Positions 55,261 through 64,000 of a stretch of DNA of 64,000 nucleotides are shown here, piece by piece. The translations under genes were made by a program, and so were the position numbers. Below the pieces are notes generated by a model. It was not told where the DNA came from. It searched no databases and saw only the letters and a program-made list of their open reading frames with translations. The DNA is from Rhizobium deserti (lineage in GTDB: Bacteria; Pseudomonadota; Alphaproteobacteria; Rhizobiales; Rhizobiaceae). Positions within the stretch are counted from its first letter, which is position 1; every line of letters begins with the position of its first letter. The stretch spans positions 302,453 to 366,452 of the forward strand of contig NZ_SMTL01000004.1 of the NCBI RefSeq assembly GCF_004358025.1, in the 5' to 3' direction.

Positions 55261-56343
55261 GTGGCGAAGCTTCCTGTTGAAAAGATGCGCGAATTGGAGC
55301 GCCGCTTTAGCGAGATCGAAGCCCGCATGTCGGAAGGACCGTCTGCCGAGGTTTATGTGAAGCTGGCATCGGAATATGCGGAACTGCAGCCGGTGGTGGG
55401 CAAGATCCGCGAATACGAGAAAACCACTGCCGAGGTGACAGACCTGCGATCTATGCTCTCCGACAAGGCAACGGATCGCGAAATGCGCGAGCTCGCCGAA
55501 ATGGAGCTGCCGGAAGCGGAAGAACGCGTTGAGGCGCTCGAAAAGGATATGCAGATCCTGCTGCTGCCGAAGGATGCAGCGGACGAAAAGAGTGCCATCC
55601 TCGAAATCCGCGCCGGTACGGGCGGCAACGAGGCCGCCTTGTTCGCAGGCGACCTGTTTCGCATGTACGAGCGCTATGCCTCCACCAAAAGCTGGAAGGT
55701 GGAGGTGCTTTCGGCCAGCGAAGGCGAAGCCGGCGGTTACAAGGAAATCATTGCGACGGTGACGGGGCGGGGTGTCTTTTCCAAACTGAAATTCGAATCC
55801 GGTGTCCATCGCGTGCAGCGCGTCCCCGATACAGAGACCCAAGGGCGTATCCATACTTCTGCTGCAACCGTTGCGGTGCTGCCGGAAGCGGAGGATATTG
55901 ATATCGAGATCAGGCCTGAAGATATCCGCATCGATACCATGCGTTCCTCAGGCGCGGGCGGACAACACGTCAATACGACCGACTCGGCTGTCCGGATCAC
56001 CCATCTGCCGACGGGGGTCGTCGTCACCAGCTCCGAAAAGTCGCAGCATCAGAACCGCGCGAAGGCGATGCAGGTTCTGCGTTCGCGTCTTTACGACATG
56101 GAGCGTCAGAAGGCGGATAACGAGAGGTCTGCCGACCGCAGAAGCCAGGTCGGGTCCGGCGATCGGTCGGAGCGTATCCGCACCTACAACTTCCCGCAGG
56201 GGCGGATCACCGATCATCGCATTAATTTGACCCTCTACAAGCTGGACCGAATGATCGAAGGCGAAATCGACGAGGTCGTAGATGCCCTGATTGCGGACTA
56301 TCAGACAGGGCAACTGGCGCAGCTCGGCGAAAACCAGGGATGA
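55261..56343 (+). CDS. prfA: Peptide chain release factor 1
   Basis: A 360-residue RF1 starting at GTG 55261. The GGQ catalytic motif is in [20 protein letters not shown], and the codon-recognition region [17 protein letters not shown] lies upstream of it. It ends translation at UAA and UAG. The stop codon overlaps the prmC start by four bases, giving coupled synthesis of factor and modifier. Confidence 0.97.
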   Translation: MAKLPVEKMRELERRFSEIEARMSEGPSAEVYVKLASEYAELQPVVGKIREYEKTTAEVTDLRSMLSDKATDREMRELAEMELPEAEERVEALEKDMQILLLPKDAADEKSAILEIRAGTGGNEAALFAGDLFRMYERYASTKSWKVEVLSASEGEAGGYKEIIATVTGRGVFSKLKFESGVHRVQRVPDTETQGRIHTSAATVAVLPEAEDIDIEIRPEDIRIDTMRSSGAGGQHVNTTDSAVRITHLPTGVVVTSSEKSQHQNRAKAMQVLRSRLYDMERQKADNERSADRRSQVGSGDRSERIRTYNFPQGRITDHRINLTLYKLDRMIEGEIDEVVDALIADYQTGQLAQLGENQG

Positions 56344-57203
56344 CGACGCTTGGCGCCATTGTGGCGGACGCAAGGGCCCAGCTTTCGGCGGCGGGTCTGC
56401 AGGATGCGGCCATTGAGGCAAGGCTGTTGGTGGCAGGTATCTTAAAGCTGTCCAATACCGAGGTCTTCACCGACGGCGAAAGACCGCTCGCGACTGACGA
56501 AGCTGCCCTTGTCGAGCAAGCGGTTGCCCGGCGCTTGAAACGTGAGCCTGTCCACCGCATATTGGGATCACGGGAATTTCACGGCCTAGACCTCCTGCTT
56601 TCGGCTGAAACCTTGGAGCCGCGGCCGGACACGGAAATCCTTGTGGATACCATGGCCCCTCTTGTCGAGCGAGTAACGGCCTCACAAGGTAAAGCGCGTA
56701 TTCTCGATCTCGGAACCGGCACGGGAGCTATTCTCCTTGCGCTTTTGAAAGAGAGCCCGGCTAGCAGTGGGGTCGGTAGCGACATTTCCTTGGATGCTTT
56801 GACCACCGCTGAGAGAAACGCCGTTCGGCTTGATCTTGACCAGCGTTTCCAGGCGGTTCGAAGTCATTGGTTTGACGGTATCGGCGGCGTCTTCGACATA
56901 ATCGTGTCAAATCCGCCCTATATACAAAGCGCAGTTATCCCAGATCTCGAGCCGGAGGTTCGACAATTCGATCCTTTGGCGGCACTGGATGGTGGGCCTG
57001 ATGGCCTTTCCGCCTATCGGAGCATTGCCGCAGGCGCGGCAGACTTTCTTGACATCGGCGGATTTATCGGTGTCGAGATCGGTTTTGATCAAAAAGATGC
57101 TGTAGTCGATATCTTCGCGGCGGCCGGCTTCATCCTGGCGCAAGCGAAGCGTGATTACGGTGGCAACGATCGGGTGCTTGTATTTTGCCGGAGCTATCCT
57201 TGA
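56340..57203 (+). CDS. prmC: Release factor glutamine methyltransferase
   Basis: A 287-residue methyltransferase with the SAM loop [16 protein letters not shown] and the catalytic NPPY in [21 protein letters not shown]. It methylates the glutamine of the GGQ motif in release factors, here the product of the overlapping upstream gene. The N-terminal PrmC helical domain (about 1-75) is present. Confidence 0.95.
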   Translation: MTTLGAIVADARAQLSAAGLQDAAIEARLLVAGILKLSNTEVFTDGERPLATDEAALVEQAVARRLKREPVHRILGSREFHGLDLLLSAETLEPRPDTEILVDTMAPLVERVTASQGKARILDLGTGTGAILLALLKESPASSGVGSDISLDALTTAERNAVRLDLDQRFQAVRSHWFDGIGGVFDIIVSNPPYIQSAVIPDLEPEVRQFDPLAALDGGPDGLSAYRSIAAGAADFLDIGGFIGVEIGFDQKDAVVDIFAAAGFILAQAKRDYGGNDRVLVFCRSYP

Positions 57204-57310
57204 TTTTGCACAGCAAAAGAAAAGGCTTGGATTCCGGGAGGAAGCGGGATAGCTTGGAAACACGTATCGGGGCGGCTGGGAATGAACAGCGATTCGTTCG
57301 GGTTATAGGT

Positions 57311-57350
57311 CAACCTTGTTCCTGCTCTTTTCGAAGAGTTGCGAAGGTTG
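57311..57350 (+). other. Two-tier hairpin in the prmC-DUF4167 intergenic region
   Basis: CAACCTT (57311-57317) pairs with AAGGTTG (57344-57350), and within it CTCTT (57325-57329) pairs with AAGAG (57334-57338) under a TTCG tetraloop. A second short palindrome GCGAC-AG-GTCGC lies at 57393-57404. The 299-base region 57204-57502 holds no supported coding gene. The structure could be a leader RNA, a small RNA or a processing site. Confidence 0.45.
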
Positions 57351-57502
57351 AACAAATCCTTGATGCGTGAATCAGGTAATTTAACTTTAGAAGCGACAGG
57401 TCGCATCGAATAGTCCTGTGCGCAGCACGCGAAGTCCTGATCTGACATTGTCGACAGGCCGCGTGACCTTATCAGCGAAGACAGAGAGTTGGTGAACGAT
57501 AG

Positions 57503-58294
57503 ATGAGGCCAGGACAGCAGAATAAACGCGGTCGAGGGCGCGGCAATAACAATAACGGCGGCGGCGGTGGCGGTGGCAGCAACAATAACAGCTTTAACCG
57601 CAAAGGCGGCAATCCCCTCAGCCGGACGTATGACAGCTCGGGCCCCGACGTAAAAATTCGTGGTACTGCCCAGCATATCGCCGAAAAATATTCCACGCTT
57701 GCACGGGATGCTCAAAGTTCAGGCGATCGCGTGATGGCTGAGAACTATCTCCAGCACGCAGAGCATTACAACCGCATTATTGCCGCGGCTCAAGCGCAGA
57801 TGCAGGATCGCTTCCAGCAGCAGGAGCGCGGCGATTTTCAGGATCGCGACGGCAACCAGCTCGACCAAGACGACATGGATAACGGCGATGGCGACGACAA
57901 CGGCTTCTCGCAGCAGCCGACTGTTGATGAAGCTCCTCAGCCGCCGCAACAGCAGCCCCGCCGCGAGCCTCGCGAAAATCGCGAGCCCAGAGAGCCACGC
58001 GAACCGCGGGACCAGCAGCGCGAAAGACCGCGTCGTGAACACCGGCAGGAGCAGGCACCGGCCGCAGCGCAGTCCGCTGTTGTCGTTGATGGCTCCGGCC
58101 CGCAGCCGGTGATCGAAGGCACGCCTGCCGAAGTTGCTGTCGAGGAAGAGGCTCAGGTGGAAGCCGCGCCGCGTCGTCGTCGCAACGCCAGCAGCCGCCC
58201 GCGTCGTCCGCGCCGCGGTGAAGGCGCAGAAGAAGGCGGCGAAGCCGCCGGTGAAGAGGCGCAGCCGGCTTTGGCTGAAGCGGCTTCGGAATAG
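57503..58294 (+). CDS. DUF4167 low-complexity protein
   Basis: A 263-residue protein in three parts. The start is a G/N/R-rich segment (RGRGNNNNGGGGGGGSNNNS, residues about 10-30). A conserved DUF4167 core follows (NPLSRTYDSSGPDVKIRGTAQHIAEKYSTLARDAQSSGDRVMAENYLQHAEHYNRII, about 37-92). The C-terminal part is disordered and rich in Q, P, R and E. The family is typical of alphaproteobacteria; the function is unknown, though the basic Gly/Arg segment suggests RNA binding. Upstream is a structured intergenic region and downstream a strong terminator. Confidence 0.88.
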   Translation: MRPGQQNKRGRGRGNNNNGGGGGGGSNNNSFNRKGGNPLSRTYDSSGPDVKIRGTAQHIAEKYSTLARDAQSSGDRVMAENYLQHAEHYNRIIAAAQAQMQDRFQQQERGDFQDRDGNQLDQDDMDNGDGDDNGFSQQPTVDEAPQPPQQQPRREPRENREPREPREPRDQQRERPRREHRQEQAPAAAQSAVVVDGSGPQPVIEGTPAEVAVEEEAQVEAAPRRRRNASSRPRRPRRGEGAEEGGEAAGEEAQPALAEAASE

Positions 58295-58323
58295 TCCAGA
58301 CCTTCTGAAAGCACTGCATGATC

Positions 58324-58350
58324 AAACTCCGGCCGAAAGGCCGGAGTTTT
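58324..58350 (+). terminator. DUF4167 terminator
   Basis: AAACTCCGGCC-GAAA-GGCCGGAGTTT is a perfect 11-bp hairpin with a GNRA loop followed by TGCGTTTT, 30 bases after the stop. Confidence 0.8.
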
Positions 58351-58495
58351 GCGTTTTAACGCTCTTTAAACGGCAAAAAGGGCTTACCATATCTTCATCA
58401 GTGCTGAGCATTCGGCAGGGCTTGCCTTTCCAGGGAGCTCGATCTCAATCATCGGCCTGTGCCTTCTAGGGCAGGGCGATCCAGGAGGTTTAGAC

Positions 58496-61096
58496 ATGAA
58501 CATTGAAAAATATTCAGAGCGCGTCCGCGGGTTTTTGCAGTCGGCTCAAACACAGGCGCTGGCTTCAGGCCATCAGCAGTTCACACCAGAGCACTTGCTG
58601 AAGGTGCTGCTGGACGACGATCAGGGCATGGCGTCTTCGCTGATCGAGCGCGCCGGCGGCAATGCCAAGGAAGCACGCATCGCCAATGATGCAGCGCTTG
58701 CCAAGCTTCCGAAGGTTTCGGGCGGCAATGGCGAGATCTACCTATCACAACCGCTCGCCAAGGTTTTTGCAACGGCCGAGGACGCCGCCAAAAAGGCGGG
58801 CGACAGCTTCGTCACCGTCGAGCGCCTGTTGCTGGCTCTAATCATCGAAACCTCCGCGTCGACATCCGCGACCTTGAAGAAGGCCGGCGTGACAGCGCAG
58901 GGCCTCAACCAGGTGATCAACGATATCCGCAAAGGTCGGACGGCCGACAGCGCCAATGCCGAACAGAGCTTCGAGGCTTTGAAGAAATATGCGCGTGATC
59001 TGACGGCGGAAGCGCGCGATGGAAAGCTCGATCCCGTGATCGGCCGTGACGACGAAATTCGCCGCACCATCCAGGTTCTGTCACGCCGTACCAAGAACAA
59101 TCCGGTGCTGATCGGCGAGCCTGGCGTCGGCAAGACGGCGATCGCCGAGGGCTTGGCGCTGCGCATCATCAACGGCGACGTGCCCGAAAGCCTTAAGGAC
59201 AAGAAGCTGATGGCGCTCGACATGGGCGCGCTGATCGCCGGTGCCAAATATCGCGGCGAATTCGAGGAGCGGCTGAAAAGCGTGCTCAACGAAGTGCAGT
59301 CGGAGAATGGTGAGATCGTTCTCTTCATCGACGAGATGCACACGCTGGTCGGAGCCGGCAAGGCCGATGGGGCGATGGATGCATCCAACCTTTTGAAGCC
59401 GGCGCTGGCACGCGGCGAGCTGCATTGCGTCGGCGCCACCACGCTCGACGAATATCGCAAGCATGTGGAAAAGGACCCGGCCCTTGCCCGTCGTTTCCAG
59501 CCGGTCATGGTGGATGAGCCGACAGTCGAGGATACGATCTCGATCCTGCGCGGCTTGAAGGAGAAGTACGAACAGCATCACAAGGTTCGGATTTCCGACT
59601 CTTCGCTTGTTGCTGCCGCGACCCTTTCGAACCGCTATATTACCGACCGGTTTCTGCCTGACAAGGCGATCGACCTGATGGACGAGGCGGCTTCGCGTCT
59701 GCGCATGCAGGTGGATTCCAAGCCCGAGGAACTGGATGAACTCGACCGGCGCATCATGCAGCTGAAGATCGAGCGCGAAGCCCTAAAGAAGGAAACCGAC
59801 AGCGCTTCGGCAGATCGGTTGTCGCGCCTTGAAAACGAGGTTGCATCGCTGGAAGAAGAGGCGGATGCGCTGACGGCCCGTTGGCAAGCGGACAAGCAGA
59901 AGCTTGGCCTTGCTGCGGACCTGAAGCGGCAGCTCGACGAGGCACGCAATGAACTTGCCGCAGCCCAGCGGAAAGGCGAATTCCAGCGTGCCGGCGAGCT
60001 GACCTATGGCGTCATTCCTGATCTGGAAAAGCGACTCGTCGATGCGGAAGCCCAGGACGGATCCACCAATGCCATGGTGCAGGAAGTCGTCAATCCGGAT
60101 GCGATTGCTCATGTGGTTTCTCGGTGGACCGGCATTCCGGTCGACAAGATGCTGGAAGGTCAGCGTGAGAAACTGCTGAGGATGGAAGACGAACTGGCGA
60201 AGTCGGTTGTCGGTCAGGGCGATGCTGTCCAGGCGGTTTCACGTGCGGTTCGCCGTTCACGCGCCGGCCTGCAGGATCCGAACCGGCCGATCGGTTCTTT
60301 CATCTTCCTGGGGCCAACCGGCGTCGGCAAGACGGAGTTGACCAAATCACTGGCCCGCTTCCTGTTCGACGACGAGACCGCCATGGTGCGCCTCGACATG
60401 TCGGAATATATGGAGAAGCATTCGGTGGCTCGGCTGATCGGTGCGCCTCCAGGGTATGTCGGCTATGAGGAAGGCGGCGCGCTGACCGAAGCGGTTCGGC
60501 GCAAGCCCTATCAGATCGTGCTGTTCGACGAGATCGAGAAGGCGCATCCGGACGTGTTCAACGTTCTCCTGCAGGTGCTCGACGACGGGCGGCTGACGGA
60601 TGGGCAGGGCCGTACGGTGGACTTCAAGAACACGATGATCATCATGACCTCCAATCTCGGAGCGGAGTATCTGACTGGGCTTCGCGAGGACGAGGATAGC
60701 GAAAGCGTACGCGAGCAGGTGATGAACGTGGTCCGGGCGTCGTTCCGGCCGGAATTCCTGAACCGGGTCGACGAGATCATCCTGTTCCACAGGTTGAAGC
60801 GTACCGAGATGGGAGCGATCGTCGACATCCAGATGAAGCGGCTGTTGAACCTGCTGTCGGAACGCAAGGTTGCTCTCGATCTTGGCGCAGATGCACGCGA
60901 ATGGCTGGCCGACAAAGGCTACGATCCGGTCTATGGCGCCCGTCCTTTGAAGCGGGTGATCCAGAAATTCGTCCAGGATCCGCTCGCCGAGCAGATCCTC
61001 GGCGGCCAGATCCCGGACGGCTCGACCGTAGCCGTCAGTTCCGGATCCGACCGGCTGCTATTTCGCGTAAAGCGCGAGACGAGCGAAGCAGCCTGA
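58496..61096 (+). CDS. clpB: ATP-dependent disaggregase ClpB
   Basis: An 866-residue Hsp100 chaperone with an N-terminal Clp repeat domain (about 1-145), a first AAA+ module ([21 protein letters not shown]), a coiled-coil middle domain (about 405-525) and a second AAA+ module ([21 protein letters not shown]). Together with DnaK it resolubilises aggregated proteins. AGGAGG lies six bases before the ATG. I looked for an RpoH-type promoter in the 58351-58495 leader and could not support a clear one. Confidence 0.97.
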   Translation: MNIEKYSERVRGFLQSAQTQALASGHQQFTPEHLLKVLLDDDQGMASSLIERAGGNAKEARIANDAALAKLPKVSGGNGEIYLSQPLAKVFATAEDAAKKAGDSFVTVERLLLALIIETSASTSATLKKAGVTAQGLNQVINDIRKGRTADSANAEQSFEALKKYARDLTAEARDGKLDPVIGRDDEIRRTIQVLSRRTKNNPVLIGEPGVGKTAIAEGLALRIINGDVPESLKDKKLMALDMGALIAGAKYRGEFEERLKSVLNEVQSENGEIVLFIDEMHTLVGAGKADGAMDASNLLKPALARGELHCVGATTLDEYRKHVEKDPALARRFQPVMVDEPTVEDTISILRGLKEKYEQHHKVRISDSSLVAAATLSNRYITDRFLPDKAIDLMDEAASRLRMQVDSKPEELDELDRRIMQLKIEREALKKETDSASADRLSRLENEVASLEEEADALTARWQADKQKLGLAADLKRQLDEARNELAAAQRKGEFQRAGELTYGVIPDLEKRLVDAEAQDGSTNAMVQEVVNPDAIAHVVSRWTGIPVDKMLEGQREKLLRMEDELAKSVVGQGDAVQAVSRAVRRSRAGLQDPNRPIGSFIFLGPTGVGKTELTKSLARFLFDDETAMVRLDMSEYMEKHSVARLIGAPPGYVGYEEGGALTEAVRRKPYQIVLFDEIEKAHPDVFNVLLQVLDDGRLTDGQGRTVDFKNTMIIMTSNLGAEYLTGLREDEDSESVREQVMNVVRASFRPEFLNRVDEIILFHRLKRTEMGAIVDIQMKRLLNLLSERKVALDLGADAREWLADKGYDPVYGARPLKRVIQKFVQDPLAEQILGGQIPDGSTVAVSSGSDRLLFRVKRETSEAA

Positions 61097-61118
61097 CCTT
61101 AGCAGGTGATCAAATGCG

Positions 61119-61144
61119 AAATGGCGGCTTCGGCCGCCATTTTC
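61119..61144 (+). terminator. clpB terminator
   Basis: AAATGGCGGC-TTCG-GCCGCCATTT is a perfect 10-bp hairpin with a TTCG tetraloop followed by TC, 22 bases after the clpB stop and just before the convergent M23 peptidase gene. Confidence 0.75.
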
Positions 61145-61172
61145 ATTGAAGCGCTAGCCAACTCAAAGCCGT

Positions 61173-63113
61173 TCAGCGGCTGGCCACTTCGTCCGGCGAC
61201 TGGCTGGTCAGCAGCGTATCGATCCGCTTGCGTTCCTCTTCGAACCGGGCAAGCGCTTGGCCTTCAAGCGATTTCCCGCCCGGCAGGCGGACCTTCATCG
61301 GGTCGACCTTGGTGCCGTTGACGATCAGTTCGTAGTGTAGGTGGGCACCGGTGGATTCGCCGGTTGTGCCGACATAGCCGATCACCTGTCCCTGGGTCAC
61401 CTTGGCCCCTTCGCGCACGCCTTTGGCGATGGCACTTTGGTGGTTATAGGAGGAAACATAACCATTGGCGTGCCGGACAAGAGTCTGGTTGCCATAGCCA
61501 CCGGAATCCCAGCCAGCCTTTTCGACGGTACCGTTGCCGACGGCGATAATAGGGGTGCCGCGCGGTGCGGCCCAATCCGTCCCGGTATGCATGCGCGAAT
61601 AACCCAGCAGGGGATGGCGCCGCATGCCGAAACCGGAGGTCATGCGGCCGTTAGGCAGCGGGTTGCGCAGCAGGAATTGCCGGATGCTTCGGCCGTCCTG
61701 GTCGAAATAGTCGATCGAGCCGTCGTTCGTGTCCTGATACCTGTAGAACCTCGTATTCGTGTCGCCGAAACGCGCATTGACGTAAAGCAGCTCGGAATCC
61801 TTTGTCGCCTGTCCTTTTTCATCTGCCACTGAGAAAAAGGCCTCAATGACGTCCGTCGGTTTCAGCTGGGCCTGAAGGTCGACACTGCTGGCCAGCAGCT
61901 TCACCATCAGGGACGTCATCTCCTTACTCATGCCGTAGGAGAGCGCGGCGCGATAGATGCCGTCATAGACATCAGGCAGTTCCCGCCCCGCTACGATTTG
62001 CGGCGGTTGATCACCAAAAGCTGTTGCTACGGCGTCCAGCATGGGTGGTTCTTGCGCGTCAACGAAGTGGCCGTGGTCGTCAACCGCGACAGTGACGCGA
62101 TGACTGCCGCGCCGGTAAAGGCTGGCGCGCACGACGAGCACCATCTGCCCTTCCTGGATGACGCCAATGCGCAGTACGTCGCCCGTCGCAAGATTTGTTT
62201 CTCCCATCCGAGACTGCAGGTATCCGGAGATCTCGCGCGCCTTGTTTTCCGGGTAACCGACCTCGGTCATAGCCTCGGTCAAGGTGATAGCGCGGCGGAT
62301 GGGGATGATGTCGTCGGCATATTCACGTGTATGGGGCGTGATCGGTTCGGGAACCGAAACCGACATATTTTCCTCCACGACACGGGCGGCGAGACCGGAG
62401 GTCAGGTCCACGTCATCATCGGCAGAGGAAAAGCGCTGAGGATCGACATAATAGAGAGCCGAAAGCTGCGCATTGCCGGCGGTCAGCACTGAACCATTTG
62501 AGCGGACATTCTCCTCGACTTCCTCGAGCGTCATCGGTGTTGCATAGGCAAAACCGGCAGGCTTGGTCGGGAAGGCTACCGTCTGCAGGCTGACTTCGGA
62601 TTCCACGTTGGAGCCGTAGATGACCCCTGTTCGGCTGGAAGGTGGTGGCGGCGGCGCCTCGCTCGAGGCAAAAATGTTCAAAGGATCGAAATCCGGATAG
62701 GCTTCCGGCGCAACATGGTTGACTGCCAGGCTCATCTTCACATGCGCAAATGGCTTGCGGCGCACGACTTCCTTATTGCCCTCATGGACGACCGTCGACA
62801 CTTCCATGATCTTCCGGTCGGTCGGCATGGCGACGATATTGCCGCCCAGCAGCCGCTTGCCGCGGGAGGCTGTGTCCTCGTGGGCGGGGTTCGGCAGGGA
62901 GGCCGAGGCCTCGGCGGGTGTCGCCAGTTGCTGACGTCCGTCAAGTGCAGCAAACAGGGCAACACCCATCAGGATGGAAGAGGTGATGCCGGTCAGAAAG
63001 GTTCCGGAAAGCCAACGAAGCGAAATCTCACGCCGATCAGGCGCACGACGGCCATCAGCCAGAATAGGAGGCTCATTGCCAAACGAGCGGATCATGCTGC
63101 GGGACGTCATCAT
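61173..63113 (-). CDS. M23-family (LytM-like) metallopeptidase, membrane-anchored
   Basis: A 646-residue protein with one N-terminal membrane helix (about residues 37-57) and a long periplasmic region with a LysM/opacity-like middle section. The C-terminal M23 domain holds SGFGMRRHPLLGYSRMHTGTDWAAPRGTPIIAVGNG and GESTGAHLHYELIVNG. The zinc ligands (first H/D, then HLHYE) look intact, so it could be an active peptidoglycan endopeptidase rather than an EnvC-type activator. It is convergent with clpB and separated from the rrn promoter by about 350 bases. Confidence 0.9.
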   Translation of the reverse strand: MMTSRSMIRSFGNEPPILADGRRAPDRREISLRWLSGTFLTGITSSILMGVALFAALDGRQQLATPAEASASLPNPAHEDTASRGKRLLGGNIVAMPTDRKIMEVSTVVHEGNKEVVRRKPFAHVKMSLAVNHVAPEAYPDFDPLNIFASSEAPPPPPSSRTGVIYGSNVESEVSLQTVAFPTKPAGFAYATPMTLEEVEENVRSNGSVLTAGNAQLSALYYVDPQRFSSADDDVDLTSGLAARVVEENMSVSVPEPITPHTREYADDIIPIRRAITLTEAMTEVGYPENKAREISGYLQSRMGETNLATGDVLRIGVIQEGQMVLVVRASLYRRGSHRVTVAVDDHGHFVDAQEPPMLDAVATAFGDQPPQIVAGRELPDVYDGIYRAALSYGMSKEMTSLMVKLLASSVDLQAQLKPTDVIEAFFSVADEKGQATKDSELLYVNARFGDTNTRFYRYQDTNDGSIDYFDQDGRSIRQFLLRNPLPNGRMTSGFGMRRHPLLGYSRMHTGTDWAAPRGTPIIAVGNGTVEKAGWDSGGYGNQTLVRHANGYVSSYNHQSAIAKGVREGAKVTQGQVIGYVGTTGESTGAHLHYELIVNGTKVDPMKVRLPGGKSLEGQALARFEEERKRIDTLLTSQSPDEVASR

Positions 63114-63382
63114 GCCAGTCTAAGCCAGTCCCCTGATATTCATTATTGCCGTGGACATTTTTGCTAATGCCCGCAGGACCTTGGAGCAGATAAGTGCCCC
63201 TTTACCCCCCGAGAGTCAAATCAGCACCGCTCCGCCTGGAAATCCTTGAACGGGTCGTGAGTAATCCCCATCTCTGAGCTCTCACCCAGATATCTCGAAT
63301 TGTCGGGCGGTTTTGAGGCACGAGCGGCGAGCTCCTGTTTCTGACTGCTCTACATACGGCTTTACCGCCCGAGATATGGAGA

Positions 63383-63400
63383 GTGAAAAGCGCTTTTCAC
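63383..63400. repeat. Perfect 18-bp palindrome upstream of the rrn promoter
   Basis: GTGAAAAGCGCTTTTCAC reads identically on both strands. It ends 58 bases before the rrn -35 element. Another partial copy (TTCACTTTCA) follows at 63411. It may be a protein-binding operator; it is too compact, with no loop, to be a good RNA hairpin. Confidence 0.6.
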
Positions 63401-63458
63401 CAAACGCCGTTCACTTTCAACCTCTTACGGTTTTTCTCCAAAAATCGAAAAACCTGTG

Positions 63459-63488
63459 TTGACTTGTTTGGTTGGTTAGATTTATAAA
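63459..63488 (+). promoter_or_regulatory. rRNA operon promoter
   Basis: TTGACT (63459-63464) and TATAAA (63483-63488) are 18 bases apart, near the sigma70 consensus, in an AT-rich context. They lie about 440 bases upstream of the 16S gene, a usual distance for a rhizobial rrn promoter. Confidence 0.75.
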
Positions 63489-63651
63489 CCGCTCACTGAC
63501 GAGGGCGGCGGCGCTGCTGGCGACGAAGTGCTTTGTTCTTGAGAAATCCTTATTAAGTTGGCGCATGCTGATTGGGACCGGGTTACGGTTTGGTTCCTTG
63601 GGGTGTGACTGTCTTTGGGGTTTGACGGATGGCTCTGATGGGTTGTTTGTC

Positions 63652-63663
63652 TGTTTTTTGACA
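63652..63663 (+). promoter_or_regulatory. boxA-like antitermination element in the rrn leader
   Basis: TGTTTTTTGACA followed by ATTGAAGA resembles the E. coli boxA (TGCTCTTTAACA) and the leader of other rhizobial rrn operons, where Nus factors bind the nascent RNA to prevent early termination. Based on similarity only. Confidence 0.45.
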
Positions 63664-63926
63664 ATTGAAGATGAGAAGAAAGAGAAACGTGGTCGGCGGT
63701 TTTCGCGGACGGACTTTAGGGTCTGTTCATGGAAGACAAAGTGACGGTCACGTTTTGACAAGAGAACACCAGTTTTTGCTGGGCTCGGATATCTTTCGCC
63801 ATTTCTTTGGAATGACGGAACCGAGCCGTTCCATTTTGCGCTGTGAAGCGTTTTTTGGTTTGAGGCAGAGACTTCGTGAGTTCTCGTCGATTCAGAACAT
63901 AGTGATCAGTCACGGATTGGATTCTC

Positions 63927-64000
63927 AACTTGAGAGTTTGATCCTGGCTCAGAACGAACGCTGGCGGCAGGCTTAACACATGCAAGTCGAGCGCCCCGCA
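63927..64000 (+). rRNA. rrs: 16S ribosomal RNA, 5' end (partial)
   Basis: AGAGTTTGATCCTGGCTCAG begins at 63934, the universal 16S start motif at E. coli position 8, so the mature 5' end is about 63927. The following ACGAACGCTGGCGGCAGGC and TAACACATGCAAGTCGAGCG match alphaproteobacterial 16S rRNA. The gene continues beyond the window. Confidence 0.97.

Larger units (their letters stand above)
63114..63926. other. Intergenic region: rrn promoter and 16S leader
   Basis: This 813-base stretch between the M23 gene and the 16S rRNA has no supported protein gene. Left part (63114-63458): a bulged inverted repeat ATATCT...CGGGCGGT (63290-63311) against ACCGCCCG-AGATAT (63364-63377), then a perfect 18-bp palindrome (63383-63400). 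Middle: the rrn promoter at 63459. Right part (63495-63926): the AT-richer rRNA leader with a boxA-like element. Confidence 0.7.

Noticed and set aside
54355..55854. A 499-codon minus-strand frame over ptsP and prfA
   Set aside because: It runs opposite two conserved genes with all catalytic motifs; its His/Arg/Phe-rich composition is typical of a shadow frame.
58351..58495. An RpoH heat-shock promoter before clpB
   Set aside because: A CTTGCC hexamer is present near 58421 but no matching -10 at proper spacing, so I do not report it as a feature.
63665..63976. A 103-codon frame across the rrn leader and the 16S start
   Set aside because: It runs into the 16S rRNA gene and has no domain pattern; the region is better explained as rRNA leader.

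Overview
This 64 kb window is chromosomal DNA of an alphaproteobacterium, almost certainly a member of the Rhizobiaceae (Rhizobium/Agrobacterium/Ensifer type). Pointers are the cobT - phytase-like - queuosine transporter - rpmB - DUF3108 order, the divergent gloB/methyltransferase pair, hisC-tyrC, ftsE-ftsX-ydcF-plsC, argH-lptM-lysA-DUF4175, CpdR, DUF4167 and the lysC-ptsP-prfA-prmC run. The DNA is GC-rich with dense coding. The exact species cannot be read from this window.

Layout. 0-9 kb: tail of cobT, a secreted phytase-like protein, a queuosine-precursor transporter, rpmB (L28), DUF3108, a DMT exporter, a cupin, gloB, a methyltransferase, then hisC-tyrC. 8.4-21 kb: DUF2125, a ChaC-like cyclotransferase, the minus-strand cell-envelope group ftsE-ftsX-ydcF-plsC, hpt, cpdR, then the minus-strand operon argH-lptM-lysA-DUF4175. 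21-30.9 kb: tlpA, the etfB-etfA-hbd operon, a rhomboid protease, a PduO-type cobalamin adenosyltransferase, a HIG1-like membrane protein, an SDR, a BrkB-like membrane protein, glutamyl-Q-tRNA synthetase, an AlkA-type glycosylase, an HNH nuclease and dsbB. 31-34.5 kb: a small, less GC-rich surface-polysaccharide patch (GT2, a frameshifted hexapeptide acetyltransferase, GT8) that ends at tRNA-Leu(CAA). 34.8-39.1 kb: an acyl-CoA synthetase, a CelD-like GNAT and a polysaccharide flippase. 39.3-50.4 kb: secA, a parvulin, argJ-GNAT-mutT, an orphan Flp pilin with a small membrane companion, a BioC-like methyltransferase, comF, grxC, a nitrilase, DUF1178 and ubiG. 50.5-63.1 kb: an SH3 protein with a GPDR-repeat tail, lysC, ptsP (EI-Ntr), prfA-prmC, DUF4167, clpB and an M23 peptidase. 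The window closes with an rrn promoter, leader and the first 74 bases of 16S rRNA.

How the genes work together. Most are core functions: amino-acid biosynthesis (his/tyr, arg, lys/asp family), protein export and folding (SecA, parvulin, DsbB, ClpB), translation (L28, RF1 and its methylase, GluQ, 16S), cell division (FtsEX), electron transfer and beta-oxidation (ETF, HBD), and cell-cycle proteolysis (CpdR). The accessory parts are the two envelope/polysaccharide patches at 31-39 kb.

I did not find a convincing new multi-gene system: no CRISPR array, phage, insertion sequence, toxin-antitoxin pair or defence island. The items most worth a second look are the frameshifted acetyltransferase inside the GT patch, a perfect 11-bp inverted repeat before the GT8 gene, a perfect 18-bp palindrome upstream of the rrn promoter, the orphan Flp pilin pair, the GPDR-repeat SH3 protein and a structured intergenic hairpin before the DUF4167 gene. 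Starts were chosen from family length and Shine-Dalgarno sites, and several use TTG or GTG. All assignments come from reading the sequence without database searches.
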